Source of the DNA: Pseudomonas taiwanensis DSM 21245
GTDB taxonomy: Bacteria; Pseudomonadota; Gammaproteobacteria; Pseudomonadales; Pseudomonadaceae
Direction of reading: 5' to 3'
NCBI RefSeq assembly: GCF_000425785.1
Contig: NZ_AUEC01000027.1
Location: 1-64,000, forward strand
Length of the DNA: 64,000 nucleotides
Of the stretch, positions 17,801 to 27,593 are shown in pieces. How positions within the stretch are numbered: position 1 is the stretch's first letter; each line of letters begins with the position of its first letter. A program made the translations under genes and the position numbers. The notes below the pieces were generated by a model. It was not told the DNA's origin, ran no database searches, and saw only the letters and a list, made by a program, of their open reading frames with translations.

Positions 17801-19223
17801 AAACATGGAGCTGACGGAAGTCGGCGCTGACTTCCTCGGTCACTTCCCCAATCTCAGGGAGCTCGACCTGCGCCACAATCGCTTGCTCGCGGTTCCGGCA
17901 GGTATCGAGCGGTTGACCGAGCTCCGCCTGTTGCGCCTGGACCATAATCATATCGTCCTGACGCCGGCAGACAGTCAGCGCCTGAACGCCTTGCTCAACC
18001 TGGAGCGGTTGGAAATCGGTTTCAATCCGCTGGGCAGCGTGCCTGAGGTCCGGCGGTTGCTGAATGTTCGCCAAGTAGGGCTGCGTGCTGCCCAGATAGC
18101 CGATGTGCCGGCGCAGATTCAGCAACTGCCTTGGCAGGGGATTGTCGACCTGCGGGAGAACCAGATCCGCCAGGTGCGTCAGGAGGTGCATGGAATGCGC
18201 ATGCGTGTGCAGCAAATGGCGCTGCACGACAACCCGCTTGATGCCCCCAGCGAACGTTACCTGAATGAGTTGCGCACCCCTGCCTCTCCAGAACAAGTCG
18301 TCGCGCACAATCCTTATTACCGGCACCATCTGGTTCGTCAGGCCGAGTTGTCCGAATGGTTGGTTGGTTCGGCCGGTGCGCAACGAACCGAGCGCGAGGT
18401 GCTGTGGAGCAACCTTCGCAACGAGCCGGGGGCGGATGATTTCTTCAACTTCCTGGGCGATTTCTCGCGTTCGCCGGACTACCTCAAGCACCCCGCGTAT
18501 TATCGGGCGCGGGCTTGGAACATTATCGAGGCCTGCGAGCAGGACAGCGAGCTGCGGGAAGTGTTGTTTGAGCAGGCCGGTGGCGTGGCGACCTGCGAAG
18601 ATCGCTTGCTGTGGCTGTTCAGTGAAATGGAAGTACGCGTCTTGGTGCATCGGCAGACGGCGGGACTGTCGCAGATTCAGAGTGAGTCGGCCCTGATCAA
18701 ACTGGGGCGTTCACTGTTCAGGCTGCAGGAAGTCAACAGAATTGCCGCCCGTAAGCTCGAGCGACTGCGCCTTACGTACGCAAACGAACCGGACGTCCTG
18801 GAACGCATCGACGATATCGAAACCTATCTTGCGTACCGAACTCGCTTGGCAGGCCCGCTCCAGCTACCGGGACAGCCTGTCCGTATGCACTATGAGTCCG
18901 AATCATTAGTGACCGCCGAGGACATCAACGTCGCCAGGGCTGAAGTGCTTTCGCTGGAAAACAACGAGACGCTGTCGCGCGCCTTGGCCGATCAGTCGTT
19001 TTGGCAAGCATTCCTGCGCGCCACCTATTACCGCAGTTTCAGGGAGCAGGTGGATGCCAGGCGGGCGGCGCTAGAGCTATTGGAGACGCAGGTGGAAAGC
19101 GGTGCGATCGACGAGCAAACTTACCTGGAACGCTGCGAAGAGCTCAAGGTCGACCTGCAAGTGCAAGAGCGGGTGCTGGTCCAACGCCTGACAGAGCAGG
19201 CCATTGCACGTTGGCCAGTTTGA
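14832..19223 (+). CDS. Large LRR protein with NEL-type E3 ubiquitin ligase domain
   Basis: A 1463-residue protein. The first 950 or so residues resemble the large N-terminal region (dermonecrotic-toxin-like, DUF6543 type) found in Pseudomonas LRR proteins and include a hydrophobic segment near residues 395-430 (LTLLGLAGLFVPVLGEVMLG). Leucine-rich repeats follow at about 970-1140 (LRELDLRHNRLLAVPAGIE, LRLLRLDHNHI). The C-terminus matches the NEL domain of IpaH/SspH effectors, with the catalytic-cysteine signature ATCEDR (C1255, D1257), LVHRQTAG, LGRSLFRL and a YLAYRTRLA segment. NEL enzymes ubiquitinate host proteins after delivery into eukaryotic cells. There is no signal peptide and no secretion apparatus in the window, so the export route is unknown. 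Start: ATG with GAGGA eight bases upstream. It is monocistronic. Confidence 0.88.
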   Translation: MTPLIEDEGASHSIDTLIAAQLPAWAKNASVEALRSLRAALISEQHSAEQVRLLLGRVPDLADFCAPLLEKAILRKHGVRVNARTAKLSTVVRKTVAFVFPHVPVERVVRMGSLPLLAAALHNFAEDELQHRSRIRRRLETHTGAALPISFVQFARLCRELDLGGRYQAALRELLLPADAEGDASGQARQAVERVLEEAQRTAMEAAVRLATLQGQLDERSYLQMLRVFSPKAIVPADTRVLVMRQLLLLGKRVRGVVVVEARDSDGGALRNLIVWVPGDPVRAVQSCRNWEAVYQLFGLRLRESSYAQFFMRFITERDRMVFSASLRRLHADTAKGVALQLDGRNLPIDQPIFAYLRAQRIEKILDDARVLAVPTGDEDAATRSARLAAYESTGLTLLGLAGLFVPVLGEVMLGVAAVQMADEVYEGYQDWKLGDREAAMGHLFAVAENLVVGAAIGVGVSAAAQVVKRVAFVDELVPVWSGAKRLKLCSGDMQPYRVEAKQAHLAGQPPEPLPWPEHAFELAHAEDKQGLVIKHPTRASAYRPQIERNGSGGWRHSLEQPQEWAGEVHLLRRLAANFIDLSDEQARALIDCTGFDEAQLRRLHVENAPAPARLQDALERHRLHTLYPKVADEVFELLIAQAQDAEEVEDRVLRRDFPGLSVRGAKEIRRQADGQDLEQLASTGRVPLAVAERVRWFIRDSRLDRACAGLRQPQALNADSEKLALGLVHELAPWPASLRVELRAFFSEGPLLSHVGADTAEDVISIISDENGYSVQDRSLHPHVAGSSTDSFMHALLLSMDESQKSVLGDASLNEQQLVDILAGCARERRDLAAKLIGLADISAGVRPPVRFADGRLGYPLSGRGGSRGQASRRGIRQIFPTIDDVELQQYLLGLISDGVDPWTHYQSLHGQWTALRQALVNWRAEYGSMLDLLRRSRVANTIRRCWRRKLGRRGDGTYALEVRGERLSELPELPLGIMFEHVSRLALRNMELTEVGADFLGHFPNLRELDLRHNRLLAVPAGIERLTELRLLRLDHNHIVLTPADSQRLNALLNLERLEIGFNPLGSVPEVRRLLNVRQVGLRAAQIADVPAQIQQLPWQGIVDLRENQIRQVRQEVHGMRMRVQQMALHDNPLDAPSERYLNELRTPASPEQVVAHNPYYRHHLVRQAELSEWLVGSAGAQRTEREVLWSNLRNEPGADDFFNFLGDFSRSPDYLKHPAYYRARAWNIIEACEQDSELREVLFEQAGGVATCEDRLLWLFSEMEVRVLVHRQTAGLSQIQSESALIKLGRSLFRLQEVNRIAARKLERLRLTYANEPDVLERIDDIETYLAYRTRLAGPLQLPGQPVRMHYESESLVTAEDINVARAEVLSLENNETLSRALADQSFWQAFLRATYYRSFREQVDARRAALELLETQVESGAIDEQTYLERCEELKVDLQVQERVLVQRLTEQAIARWPV

Positions 19224-19236
19224 TGTGCCTGTGAAG

Positions 19237-19268
19237 CCCCCTTGCAGCGCTCGGCGCTGACAAGGGGG
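19237..19268. terminator. Bidirectional terminator between LRR gene and glpD
   Basis: CCCCCTTG pairs with CAAGGGGG, with an inner AGCGC/GCGCT stem, between two convergent genes. It should stop transcription from both sides. Confidence 0.8.
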
Positions 19269-19277
19269 CGCTGGGGT

Positions 19278-20813
19278 TCATGCCGCTTGGGTAGCGTCTG
19301 GACGTTCAGTCTTGCGTAGGTAGTCGGCGAGCGCGTGTTGCTCGGCCTGCGTGGTGAACAGGCCAAGTTTGGTTCGACGCCACAGAATGTCCTCGGCGTC
19401 CACAGCCCATTCCTGGCTGCGCAGGTAATCGACTTCTCGACCGAACAACCCGCCGCCGATCGCCTGGCCCAGGTCATCCGGCCCTGTTACCCCTTCCAGC
19501 AATTGCCAGGTGCGGCTGCCATAGGTCACTGCCCAGCGTTTGGCGATATCCACTGGCAACCAGCCATGGCGGGCGAGTAGGGCATCGACCAGTGCTTGCA
19601 CGCTGGTCATCTGCTCGCCACCAGGCAACGGCCCGCTGGCGGTCCAGCTGCCGCGCATCTGGCTGAAGAATGGCTTGAGTTCGGCCATGGCCGACTCGGC
19701 CAGCTTGCGGTAAGTGGTCAGCTTGCCGCCGAACACCGACAGCAGTGGCGCCTGGCCTTCGGCGCAGGACAATGCCAGGGTGTAGTCGCGGGTGACCGCC
19801 GACGGATTGTCCGATTCATCGTTGCACAGCGGGCGCACGCCCGAGTAGGTATGCAGGATGTCGGCGCGGCTAAGCTGATGATTGAAGTGCTGGTTGACCA
19901 CATTGAGCAGGTAGTCGGTTTCCTGCTCGGTAATGGCAACCTTGGCCGGGTCGCCGCTGTACTCGCGGTCGGTGGTGCCGATCAGGGTAAAGCGGTCGAG
20001 ATAAGGGATGCAGAACACGATGCGCTGATCTTCGTTCTGCAGGATGTAGGCATGTTCACCTTCGTACAGCCGCGGCACGATCAGATGGCTGCCCTGGATC
20101 AGGCGGATGCCGTACGGGGCATCCAGCTTGAGGTCATTCTTGATGAAACTGGCTACCCACGGCCCGGCGGCGTTGACCAGGGCGCGAGCGCGGAGGGTCT
20201 GCTGGCTGCCGTCGGCGTGTTGCAGCTCGACTTCCCACACGCCGTCGATACGCTCGGCGCGCAGGCAGCGGGTGCGGGTGCGGATGTGTGCGCCGTTCTC
20301 GCGCGCAGCCATGGCGTTGAGCACCACCAGGCGAGCGTCGTCCACGGCGCAATCGGCGTATTCGAAACCACGGGTGATGGAGGGTTTGAGCGGGTAGCCA
20401 GGTCCGAAGCGCAGGCTGCGCGAGGCGCCCAGGCGCTTGCGTTTGCCCAGGTGGTCATACAGGAACAGGCCGGCGCGGATCATCCAGGCCGGGCGCAGGT
20501 GCGGACGGTGGGGCAGCACGAAGCGCATTGGTTTGACGATGTGTGGGGCCTTGGCCAGCAGGACCTCGCGTTCGGCCAGTGCCTCACGCACCAGCCGGAA
20601 CTCGTAGTGTTCCAGGTAGCGCAGGCCGCCGTGAATCAGCTTGCTGCTAGCCGAGGAGGTGTGTTGGGCCAAGTCGTCCTTCTCGCAAAGGAACACCTTG
20701 AGGCCGCGCCCGGCGGCGTCGGCAGCAATGCCTACGCCATTGATGCCGCCGCCGATCACGGCGAGGTCATAGCAGTCGGCGAGTGCGGGCTGGGACGGAA
20801 CGGGTTGGGACAC
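19278..20813 (-). CDS. glpD: Aerobic glycerol-3-phosphate dehydrogenase
   Basis: A 511-residue FAD enzyme that oxidises glycerol-3-phosphate to dihydroxyacetone phosphate and passes electrons to quinone at the inner membrane. The FAD-binding motif is DLAVIGGGINGVGIAADAAG, followed by SSASSKLIHGGLRYLEHYEF typical of GlpD. The C-terminal DUF-type cap ends with TERPDATQAA. The open frame begins with a TTG at 20819, but the GTG at 20813 has AGGAGG eight bases upstream and is the better start. It reads away from a GlpR-like operator and belongs to the glycerol block glpF-glpK-glpR-glpD. Confidence 0.95.
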   Translation of the reverse strand: MSQPVPSQPALADCYDLAVIGGGINGVGIAADAAGRGLKVFLCEKDDLAQHTSSASSKLIHGGLRYLEHYEFRLVREALAEREVLLAKAPHIVKPMRFVLPHRPHLRPAWMIRAGLFLYDHLGKRKRLGASRSLRFGPGYPLKPSITRGFEYADCAVDDARLVVLNAMAARENGAHIRTRTRCLRAERIDGVWEVELQHADGSQQTLRARALVNAAGPWVASFIKNDLKLDAPYGIRLIQGSHLIVPRLYEGEHAYILQNEDQRIVFCIPYLDRFTLIGTTDREYSGDPAKVAITEQETDYLLNVVNQHFNHQLSRADILHTYSGVRPLCNDESDNPSAVTRDYTLALSCAEGQAPLLSVFGGKLTTYRKLAESAMAELKPFFSQMRGSWTASGPLPGGEQMTSVQALVDALLARHGWLPVDIAKRWAVTYGSRTWQLLEGVTGPDDLGQAIGGGLFGREVDYLRSQEWAVDAEDILWRRTKLGLFTTQAEQHALADYLRKTERPDATQAA

Positions 20814-20846
20814 GGGCAAGGCCTCCTGAAGCTGCTCACATCGAAT

Positions 20847-20876
20847 ATGAACATTAATGTTCGTTTCCGAAAATAC
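20847..20876 (-). promoter_or_regulatory. GlpR-like operator region of glpD
   Basis: TGAACATTAATGTTCG (20848-20863) is a perfect inverted repeat, overlapping a second one, TGTTCGTTTCCGAAAA. Both resemble the GlpR operator type ATGTTCG-N-CGAACAT. A further similar sequence, TGAACAATTTCGAAAA, lies at 20941-20956. The location 35-60 bases upstream of glpD fits repression by GlpR. Confidence 0.65.
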
Positions 20877-20956
20877 TAGCGCAACACAACGCCGGTCGCC
20901 AGTCAGTCTTTATAGAAAAAACTGATCAGATGACAGTAAGTGAACAATTTCGAAAA

Positions 20957-20981
20957 TGCAGGGCCGCTGGGCGACCCTGCA
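20957..20981 (-). terminator. Terminator after glpR
   Basis: TGCAGGG and CCCTGCA form a stem, and on the minus strand it is followed by TTTTCG. It lies five bases beyond the glpR stop and separates glpR from glpD. Confidence 0.65.
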
Positions 20982-20985
20982 CGGC

Positions 20986-21741
20986 TCAGACCACGTCTAG
21001 GCGAATCTTGTATTGGTTGAGCAGTTGGGTCAGCGCGGGGGAGGGCGCCTGGTCGGTCACCAGGCAATCGACCAGGCTTATCGAGCCCAGGCGAACCATG
21101 GCATTGCGCCCGAACTTGCTGGAGTCGGCGGCGAGGATGACTTGGCGGGCGTTGGCGATTATCGCCTGCGAGACGCGCACTTCCTGGTAGTCGAAGTCCA
21201 GCAGGCTGCCGTCTTCATCGATGCCGCTGATACCGACCAGAGCAAAGTCGACCTTGAACTGGTTGATGAAATCGACGCTGGCCTGGCCCACCACGCCGCC
21301 ATCGCGACGCACCGTACCGCCGGCGACCAGCACCTCGAAATCGTCCTTGGCAGCCAGGATTGCCGCCACATGCAGGTTGTTGGTGATCACCTTCAGGTGA
21401 TTGTGGTTCAGCAGTGCCCGGGCGATGGATTCGGTCGTGGTGCCGATGTTGATGAACAAGGACGCATGGTCGGGAATCTGCCGCGCCACAGCTTCGGCGA
21501 TGCGTTGCTTCTCGTCGCGCATCTGGTCGGCGCGCATGGCGTAGGCGGTGTTCTCGACGCTCGAATCGTAGGCCGCTCCACCGTGATAGCGGCGCAGCAG
21601 GTTGAGCTCGGCGAGCTGGTTGATGTCGCGACGGATGGTTTGCGGGGTCACGACGTACAACTGCGCCATTTCCTCGATGCTGACATAGCCACGTTCGCGT
21701 ACCAGCTCGAGAATTTGTTGTTGGCGAGGGGGCAGATTCAT
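20986..21741 (-). CDS. glpR: DeoR-family glycerol-3-phosphate repressor GlpR
   Basis: A 251-residue DeoR-type repressor: N-terminal helix-turn-helix ([20 protein letters not shown] through [20 protein letters not shown]) and a sugar-phosphate-binding DeoR C domain ([25 protein letters not shown]). It should repress the glp genes and be released by glycerol-3-phosphate. It sits between glpK and glpD in the same orientation but is separated from glpK by 178 bases with a REP palindrome, so it probably has its own promoter or reads through from glpFK. Confidence 0.93.
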   Translation of the reverse strand: MNLPPRQQQILELVRERGYVSIEEMAQLYVVTPQTIRRDINQLAELNLLRRYHGGAAYDSSVENTAYAMRADQMRDEKQRIAEAVARQIPDHASLFINIGTTTESIARALLNHNHLKVITNNLHVAAILAAKDDFEVLVAGGTVRRDGGVVGQASVDFINQFKVDFALVGISGIDEDGSLLDFDYQEVRVSQAIIANARQVILAADSSKFGRNAMVRLGSISLVDCLVTDQAPSPALTQLLNQYKIRLDVV

Positions 21742-21834
21742 GGGCGGTCCTTATGGGCTGCCGGACAAATTCTGCAATGATGCCGTAGGAAGGGGATGAC
21801 GGCCAGTGGCTGCACGTTACGGCTCATCGACGGT

Positions 21835-21881
21835 AAGCCGACGTCTACAGGCGTGCGTGCGTTTTCTGTAGGCGTCGGCTT
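21835..21881. repeat. REP-type palindrome between glpR and glpK
   Basis: AAGCCGACG-T-CTACAG pairs with CTGTAG-G-CGTCGGCTT around a GC-rich loop, followed by GCCGGCGATGGCTG. The unit resembles P. putida REP sequences and could act as an mRNA 3'-end stabiliser after glpK. Confidence 0.65.
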
Positions 21882-21918
21882 GCCGGCGATGGCTGCGCTG
21901 CAGCGTTCTCTGCTGCGA

Positions 21919-23445
<1,527 letters not shown>

Positions 23446-23482
23446 TCAGGGCTCGGGCGGGCGAAATCGCGCGGCGCCGGTA

Positions 23483-24334
23483 TCAGTTGACTTGAGTATC
23501 GCCCTGGGGATTGTCGTTTGTCTCCGAGGTCACGGTTTGCGCCGCTGGCAGGTTGCGGGCGATCAGGCCACGGTACAGCGCAGCGCCCAGGCAAGCACCG
23601 AAGATCGGGGCGAATACCGGAACCAGGAAATAAGGGATGTCACGTCCGCCAGTGAAGGCGATTTCGCCCCAGCCGGCCAGGAAGGTCATCAGCTTGGGCC
23701 CGAAATCACGGGCTGGGTTCATCGCGAAACCGGTCAGTGGGCCCATGGCACTGCCGATCACGGCAATCAGCAGGCCGATCAGCAGTGGGGCCATGGCGCC
23801 ACGGGGCAGGCCGTTGTTGTCGTCGGTCAGGGCCATGATCACGGCCATCAGGATGGCGGTGATCACCACTTCGACCAGAAAGGCCTGGCCGATGGACAGC
23901 GAAGGATGCGGGTAGGTCGAGAACACCGACGCCAGTTCAAGACTGGCCTGGCTGCCACGCAACATTGCGTGAGCCTGTTCGAAATCGAAGAACAGGTTGC
24001 TGTAGAGGGTATACACCAGCGCCGCACCACAGAACGCGCCGCACACCTGGGCGAGCATGTAGAACGGCAACTTGCGTTTGTCGAAGGCGGCGAACAGGGT
24101 GAGGGCGATGCTCACGGCCGGGTTCAGGTGCGCACCGGAAATACCGGCGGTGAGGTAGATCGCCATGCTCACGCCGACGCCCCAGATGATGCTGATTTCC
24201 CAGAGCCCGAAGCTGGCGCCCGCGACTTTCAGGGCTGCAACGCAGCCAGTGCCGAAGAAGATGAGTAGCGCCGTTCCGAGGAATTCGGCCAGGCATTGGC
24301 TGGACAGTGTGGGTTCGCGAAGAGCAGTCGTCAT
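23483..24334 (-). CDS. glpF: Glycerol uptake facilitator (aquaglyceroporin)
   Basis: A 283-residue MIP-family channel for glycerol diffusion across the inner membrane. Both NPA boxes are present (AHLNPAVS and AMNPARDFGPK, the latter with the Asp/Arg environment of glyceroporins), with six hydrophobic spans. The frame extends 16 codons upstream, but the ATG at 24334 (MTTALREPTLSS) has GAGG nine bases ahead. It is the first gene of the glpF-glpK unit. Confidence 0.94.
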   Translation of the reverse strand: MTTALREPTLSSQCLAEFLGTALLIFFGTGCVAALKVAGASFGLWEISIIWGVGVSMAIYLTAGISGAHLNPAVSIALTLFAAFDKRKLPFYMLAQVCGAFCGAALVYTLYSNLFFDFEQAHAMLRGSQASLELASVFSTYPHPSLSIGQAFLVEVVITAILMAVIMALTDDNNGLPRGAMAPLLIGLLIAVIGSAMGPLTGFAMNPARDFGPKLMTFLAGWGEIAFTGGRDIPYFLVPVFAPIFGACLGAALYRGLIARNLPAAQTVTSETNDNPQGDTQVN

Positions 24335-24445
24335 GTATGACCTCGTTTTTTTTGTTGTGAGGCGCTTGGCGCTCGACAGCAAAGCCCGGCGTCTATCCCC
24401 ATTGACGACGGGCGGGTACAGGAAAATGCACCTTATAAGTGCACC

Positions 24446-24469
24446 ATTTATTCACAAACGAAAAAATAT
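24446..24469 (-). promoter_or_regulatory. Possible GlpR site upstream of glpF
   Basis: TTCACAAACGAAAAAAT resembles the TTCG-N4-CGAA core with one mismatch, inside an AT-rich promoter region 110-135 bases upstream of glpF. The 303-base gap 24335-24637 otherwise shows only AT-rich promoter-like DNA for the divergent glpF and ybaK genes. Confidence 0.35.
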
Positions 24470-24637
24470 AGACAAGAAACGCTGATGTCAAAGGTCGAAA
24501 GTGAACGGTCAGTCACGAATTGGCCGACTATTACAGGCGTGACTCCGCATGCTAGAGAGGCGCGTCCGCTCTGCGCTGGCTGGCTTGTGGGATTTATCCT
24601 AAAGTAGCCGCCGACCTGTCCCAGACCGGAGTGCTGC

Positions 24638-25108
24638 ATGACCCCCGCCCTCGACTTGCTTAAAAAAGTGCGTGCCGAACATCGTGTGCACAGTTATGAA
24701 CATGACCCCAAATCAGCCTCTTACGGGCTTGAAGCCGCCGAGAAGCTGGGGCTCGACCCGCAGCAGGTGTTCAAGACCCTATTGGCCAGCAGTGAGAAGG
24801 GGGAATTGCTGGTGGCCGTGGTGCCGGTGGTCGGTACCCTGGACTTGAAGGCCCTGGCCCAAGCGGCGGGGGTGAAGAAGTGCGAGATGGCCGACCCGGC
24901 GGTGGCCCAGCGCGCTACCGGCTACCTGGTCGGCGGTATCAGCCCTCTCGGGCAGAAGAAGCGGTTGCGCACATTCATCGACGAATCCGCGCAGCAGTTC
25001 CCAAGCATTCATGTCAGCGCCGGGCGGCGGGGGCTCGAGGTGGAGTTGGCGGCGGCAGTGTTGGCCGAGCATACCCAGGGCAAGTTCGCTGGGATTGGTC
25101 GAGGCTGA
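24638..25108 (+). CDS. ybaK: Cys-tRNA(Pro) deacylase YbaK/EbsC
   Basis: A 156-residue YbaK-type editing protein that hydrolyses Cys mischarged on tRNA-Pro. The start MTPALDLLKKVRAEHRVHSYEHD, the catalytic-Lys region (QVFKTLLASS), the GALDLKALA-like VGTLDLKALAQAAGVKK and GYLVGGISPLGQKKRL are all family features. GGAG lies just upstream of the ATG. It is divergent from glpF and ends at a terminator facing the ABC ATPase gene. Confidence 0.93.
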   Translation: MTPALDLLKKVRAEHRVHSYEHDPKSASYGLEAAEKLGLDPQQVFKTLLASSEKGELLVAVVPVVGTLDLKALAQAAGVKKCEMADPAVAQRATGYLVGGISPLGQKKRLRTFIDESAQQFPSIHVSAGRRGLEVELAAAVLAEHTQGKFAGIGRG

Positions 25109-25172
25109 AGCTGGGCTGGTTCCCTGGCGGGCGGCGTGGTCCGCTCGGGCGTGCCGGAGGATCGCAGGTGAT

Positions 25173-25192
25173 GGGCCGCAAGGCGGCCCTTC
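25173..25192. terminator. Terminator between ybaK and the ABC ATPase gene
   Basis: GGGCCGC and GCGGCCC form a stem with a short AAG loop and are followed by TT on the plus strand. It separates two convergent genes. Confidence 0.55.
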
Positions 25193-25204
25193 CAGGCTGT
25201 GAAA

Positions 25205-26314
25205 TCAGGTTGCGGAACTGTACCGGCGAACCCCGTTTTCCTGACGCAGCAGCTGCGCCGCCACGCTACCAGGTACCGCGAAGAGCACCAGGTGGTCTGC
25301 CTTCACGGCAATGCCGACATCCTGGCCGACCTGATGATCGATATGGCTGGGGAAGATCGCCTCGAGCTGGCTGCCCGTGGGCAGTTGCAGACGGTACAGG
25401 GTCGAAGCGCCCAGGAAACTCTTGCCGACGATATTGGCGCGCAGCTCGCTGTCCGGGTCCGGCACGATATCGTCAGGACGCAGCAGCACGTCTACCGAGC
25501 TGCCTATGGCCATGGTGTAGGCCCGATTGCCACGCAGCTCGCCCAATTCGGTGTTGACCGACTCATGGCTACTCATCTGGCCACGGATGAAATAGCCCTG
25601 GCCAATGAAGCTGGCCACGAACGGGGTCTGCGGTTCGTGGTAAAGGTTGTACGGTGTATCCCACTGCTCCAGGCGGCCTTCCTTGAACACGCCTACGTGG
25701 TCACTGACGGCAAAGGCTTCTTCCTGGTCGTGGGTGACCAGAATGGCGCTGGTACCACGGCTCTTGAGAATGTCACGGACCTCGTGGCTCAACCGGCGAC
25801 GCAATTCCACGTCGAGGTTGGAGAAAGGTTCGTCGAGCAGCAATAGCTGAGGCTCGGGTGCCAGGGCGCGCGCCAAGGCTACACGCTGTTGCTGGCCACC
25901 GGACAGCTCATGGGGGTAACGACCGCCCAGGCCGCCCAGCTTGACCAGATCGAGCATCTCCTCGATCACGTCGCCCTGGCGCGGGTGCTTGGCAATGCCG
26001 AAAGCGATGTTCTGCGCCACGGTCAGGTGTGGGAACAGGGCGTAGTCCTGGAACACCATGCCAATGCGGCGTTTCTCGGGTGCCAGGGTGAACCCAGCAC
26101 GGGATATGACCTCGCCAGCCAACTGGATCTCGCCTTCATGGACCGGCTCGAAGCCGGCGATGGCGCGCAAGGTGGTGGTCTTGCCGCAACCGGATGAACC
26201 CAGCAGGCAACCGATGTCGCCTGCGTTCAGGTGCAGGTTGAGGTTTTGAACGATGCGCTGCTCGCCATAGCCGCAGGCGAGGTCGCGCAGGTTGAGCAGT
26301 AGGGGTTGACTCAT
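25205..26314 (-). CDS. Orphan ABC transporter ATPase (FbpC/PotA class)
   Basis: A 369-residue ATPase: Walker [12 protein letters not shown]-loop [11 protein letters not shown], signature LSGGQQQR, Walker [13 protein letters not shown], switch His [12 protein letters not shown], then a C-terminal TOBE-type regulatory domain (from about residue 240). This length and layout fit ferric iron (FbpC) or polyamine/sulfate importers. No permease or binding-protein gene is nearby, so its partners must be elsewhere. Its ATG overlaps the argF stop as ATGA, so it is probably translated from the argF transcript. Substrate unknown. Confidence 0.85.
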   Translation of the reverse strand: MSQPLLLNLRDLACGYGEQRIVQNLNLHLNAGDIGCLLGSSGCGKTTTLRAIAGFEPVHEGEIQLAGEVISRAGFTLAPEKRRIGMVFQDYALFPHLTVAQNIAFGIAKHPRQGDVIEEMLDLVKLGGLGGRYPHELSGGQQQRVALARALAPEPQLLLLDEPFSNLDVELRRRLSHEVRDILKSRGTSAILVTHDQEEAFAVSDHVGVFKEGRLEQWDTPYNLYHEPQTPFVASFIGQGYFIRGQMSSHESVNTELGELRGNRAYTMAIGSSVDVLLRPDDIVPDPDSELRANIVGKSFLGASTLYRLQLPTGSQLEAIFPSHIDHQVGQDVGIAVKADHLVLFAVPGSVAAQLLRQENGVRRYSSAT

Positions 26315-27231
26315 GCGTGGTGGTAAGCCGGTTCTACAAGGAATTCGAGAAGCGCCTTCTGTGCATGCAGCCGGTTTTCAGCTTCGTCCCAGGCGACCGA
26401 ACGAGGGTCGTCGAGCAGGTCCTGGCTGATTTCCTCGCCACGGTGGGCAGGCAGGCAGTGCATGAAGAGGACATCGGGTGCCGCCAGGTCGAGCAGTTCG
26501 CGGGTGACCTGGTAAGGCGCGAAATGCGCCAGGCGCCGTGCAGTTTCCTCCTCCTGCCCCATGGAAGTCCAGACATCGGTGGTCACCAGGTGCGCGCCAC
26601 GCACCGCTTCCTTCGGATCGCGGACGATCTGTATGCGGTCGCCGCCCAGGTCGAGGAAACGCTGCTCGGGCTCGTAGCCTTCCGGGCAGGCGATACGCAG
26701 TTGGAAATCGAACTGCACTGCAGCCTCGATGTAGGAGTTGCACATGTTGAAACCATCGCCGACCCAGGCCACGGTCTTACCCTGGATCGCGCCACGGTGC
26801 TCAAGGAAAGTTTGCATGTCGGCCAGCAGCTGGCACGGGTGCGATTCATCTGACAGACCGTTGATCACCGGAACACGGGAGTTGGCGGCGAACTCGGTGA
26901 GGGTGCTGTGGGCATGGGTACGGATCATCACCGCATCGAGCATGCGCGACATGACGATGGCGCTGTCGGCGATCGGTTCGCCACGGCCCAGCTGGGTATC
27001 ACGCGGCGACAGGAAGATGGCCTGGCCGCCAAGCTGGATCATGCCGGCTTCGAACGACAGGCGGGTACGGGTCGAGGACTTCTCGAAGATCATCCCCAGC
27101 ACGCGGTTTTTCAGCGGTTCGAACAGCACGCCTCGGTTACGCAGGTCCTTCAGCTCGATGCCTCGACGGATCACGCCGAGCAATTCGTCAGCTGTGAAAT
27201 CCATCAGGGAGAGAAAGTGCCTAGCGCTCAT
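26311..27231 (-). CDS. argF: Anabolic ornithine carbamoyltransferase
   Basis: A 306-residue carbamoyltransferase making citrulline from ornithine and carbamoyl phosphate in arginine biosynthesis. The carbamoyl-phosphate motif SSTRTR, the HPCQ motif ([11 protein letters not shown]), the ornithine loop [11 protein letters not shown] and the [12 protein letters not shown] motif are present. The length fits the anabolic ArgF, not the longer catabolic ArcB. A promoter-proximal ArgR half-site suggests arginine repression. argG, the next step of the pathway, lies further right in the window at 34972. Confidence 0.95.
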   Translation of the reverse strand: MSARHFLSLMDFTADELLGVIRRGIELKDLRNRGVLFEPLKNRVLGMIFEKSSTRTRLSFEAGMIQLGGQAIFLSPRDTQLGRGEPIADSAIVMSRMLDAVMIRTHAHSTLTEFAANSRVPVINGLSDESHPCQLLADMQTFLEHRGAIQGKTVAWVGDGFNMCNSYIEAAVQFDFQLRIACPEGYEPEQRFLDLGGDRIQIVRDPKEAVRGAHLVTTDVWTSMGQEEETARRLAHFAPYQVTRELLDLAAPDVLFMHCLPAHRGEEISQDLLDDPRSVAWDEAENRLHAQKALLEFLVEPAYHHA

Positions 27232-27298
27232 GATTGACTACCTTATCTGCAACGGTATGCAGGTCGACCGTATGGTTTTTTTGACAACGGGAGTGACC

Positions 27299-27314
27299 TG
27301 CGGCGTAAGCCGCA
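27299..27314. promoter_or_regulatory. Hairpin in the argF leader
   Basis: TGCGGC-GTAA-GCCGCA is a perfect six-base-pair hairpin with a tetraloop about 70 bases upstream of argF, within its probable 5' untranslated region. A run of seven T bases at 27275-27282 lies between it and argF on the plus strand. Function not known. Confidence 0.5.
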
Positions 27315-27356
27315 CGGGGCGGACGAAATAGGGAAAGGCGCAATACTATAATTAAA

Positions 27357-27372
27357 TGTCGCCTGAAACCAA
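27357..27372. promoter_or_regulatory. ArgR-type half-site overlapping the argF promoter
   Basis: TGTCGC-N8-AA matches exactly the half-site I recall for Pseudomonas ArgR. On the minus strand a TATAGT -10-like hexamer lies just downstream and the site overlaps the expected -35 region (TTGGTT), consistent with repression of argF. The rest of the 362-base gap 27232-27593 shows no gene. Confidence 0.6.
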
Positions 27373-27593
27373 GAGGGAGAACAGCAGCTCTGTTGCAAAG
27401 GGTGTCGTAACCCGCTGAGCCTGTGCTGTTTTTTATTTGCTACACAGGTTGTACACGGCTTGCTGGCAATTTGGCAAATGGATGTCGCGAATCGTGCGCT
27501 TGATGTCGGGGGATTCATGGGACGAAGCGCGCTGGCCGCCGGCTCGGGCTGGGCGCATAGTCGTGCCTGGACAACTACAAGGCAGAGGCGGCC

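Noticed and set aside
19596..20879. 427-residue plus-strand ORF opposite glpD
   Set aside because: Antisense shadow of glpD, covering its whole promoter-proximal half.
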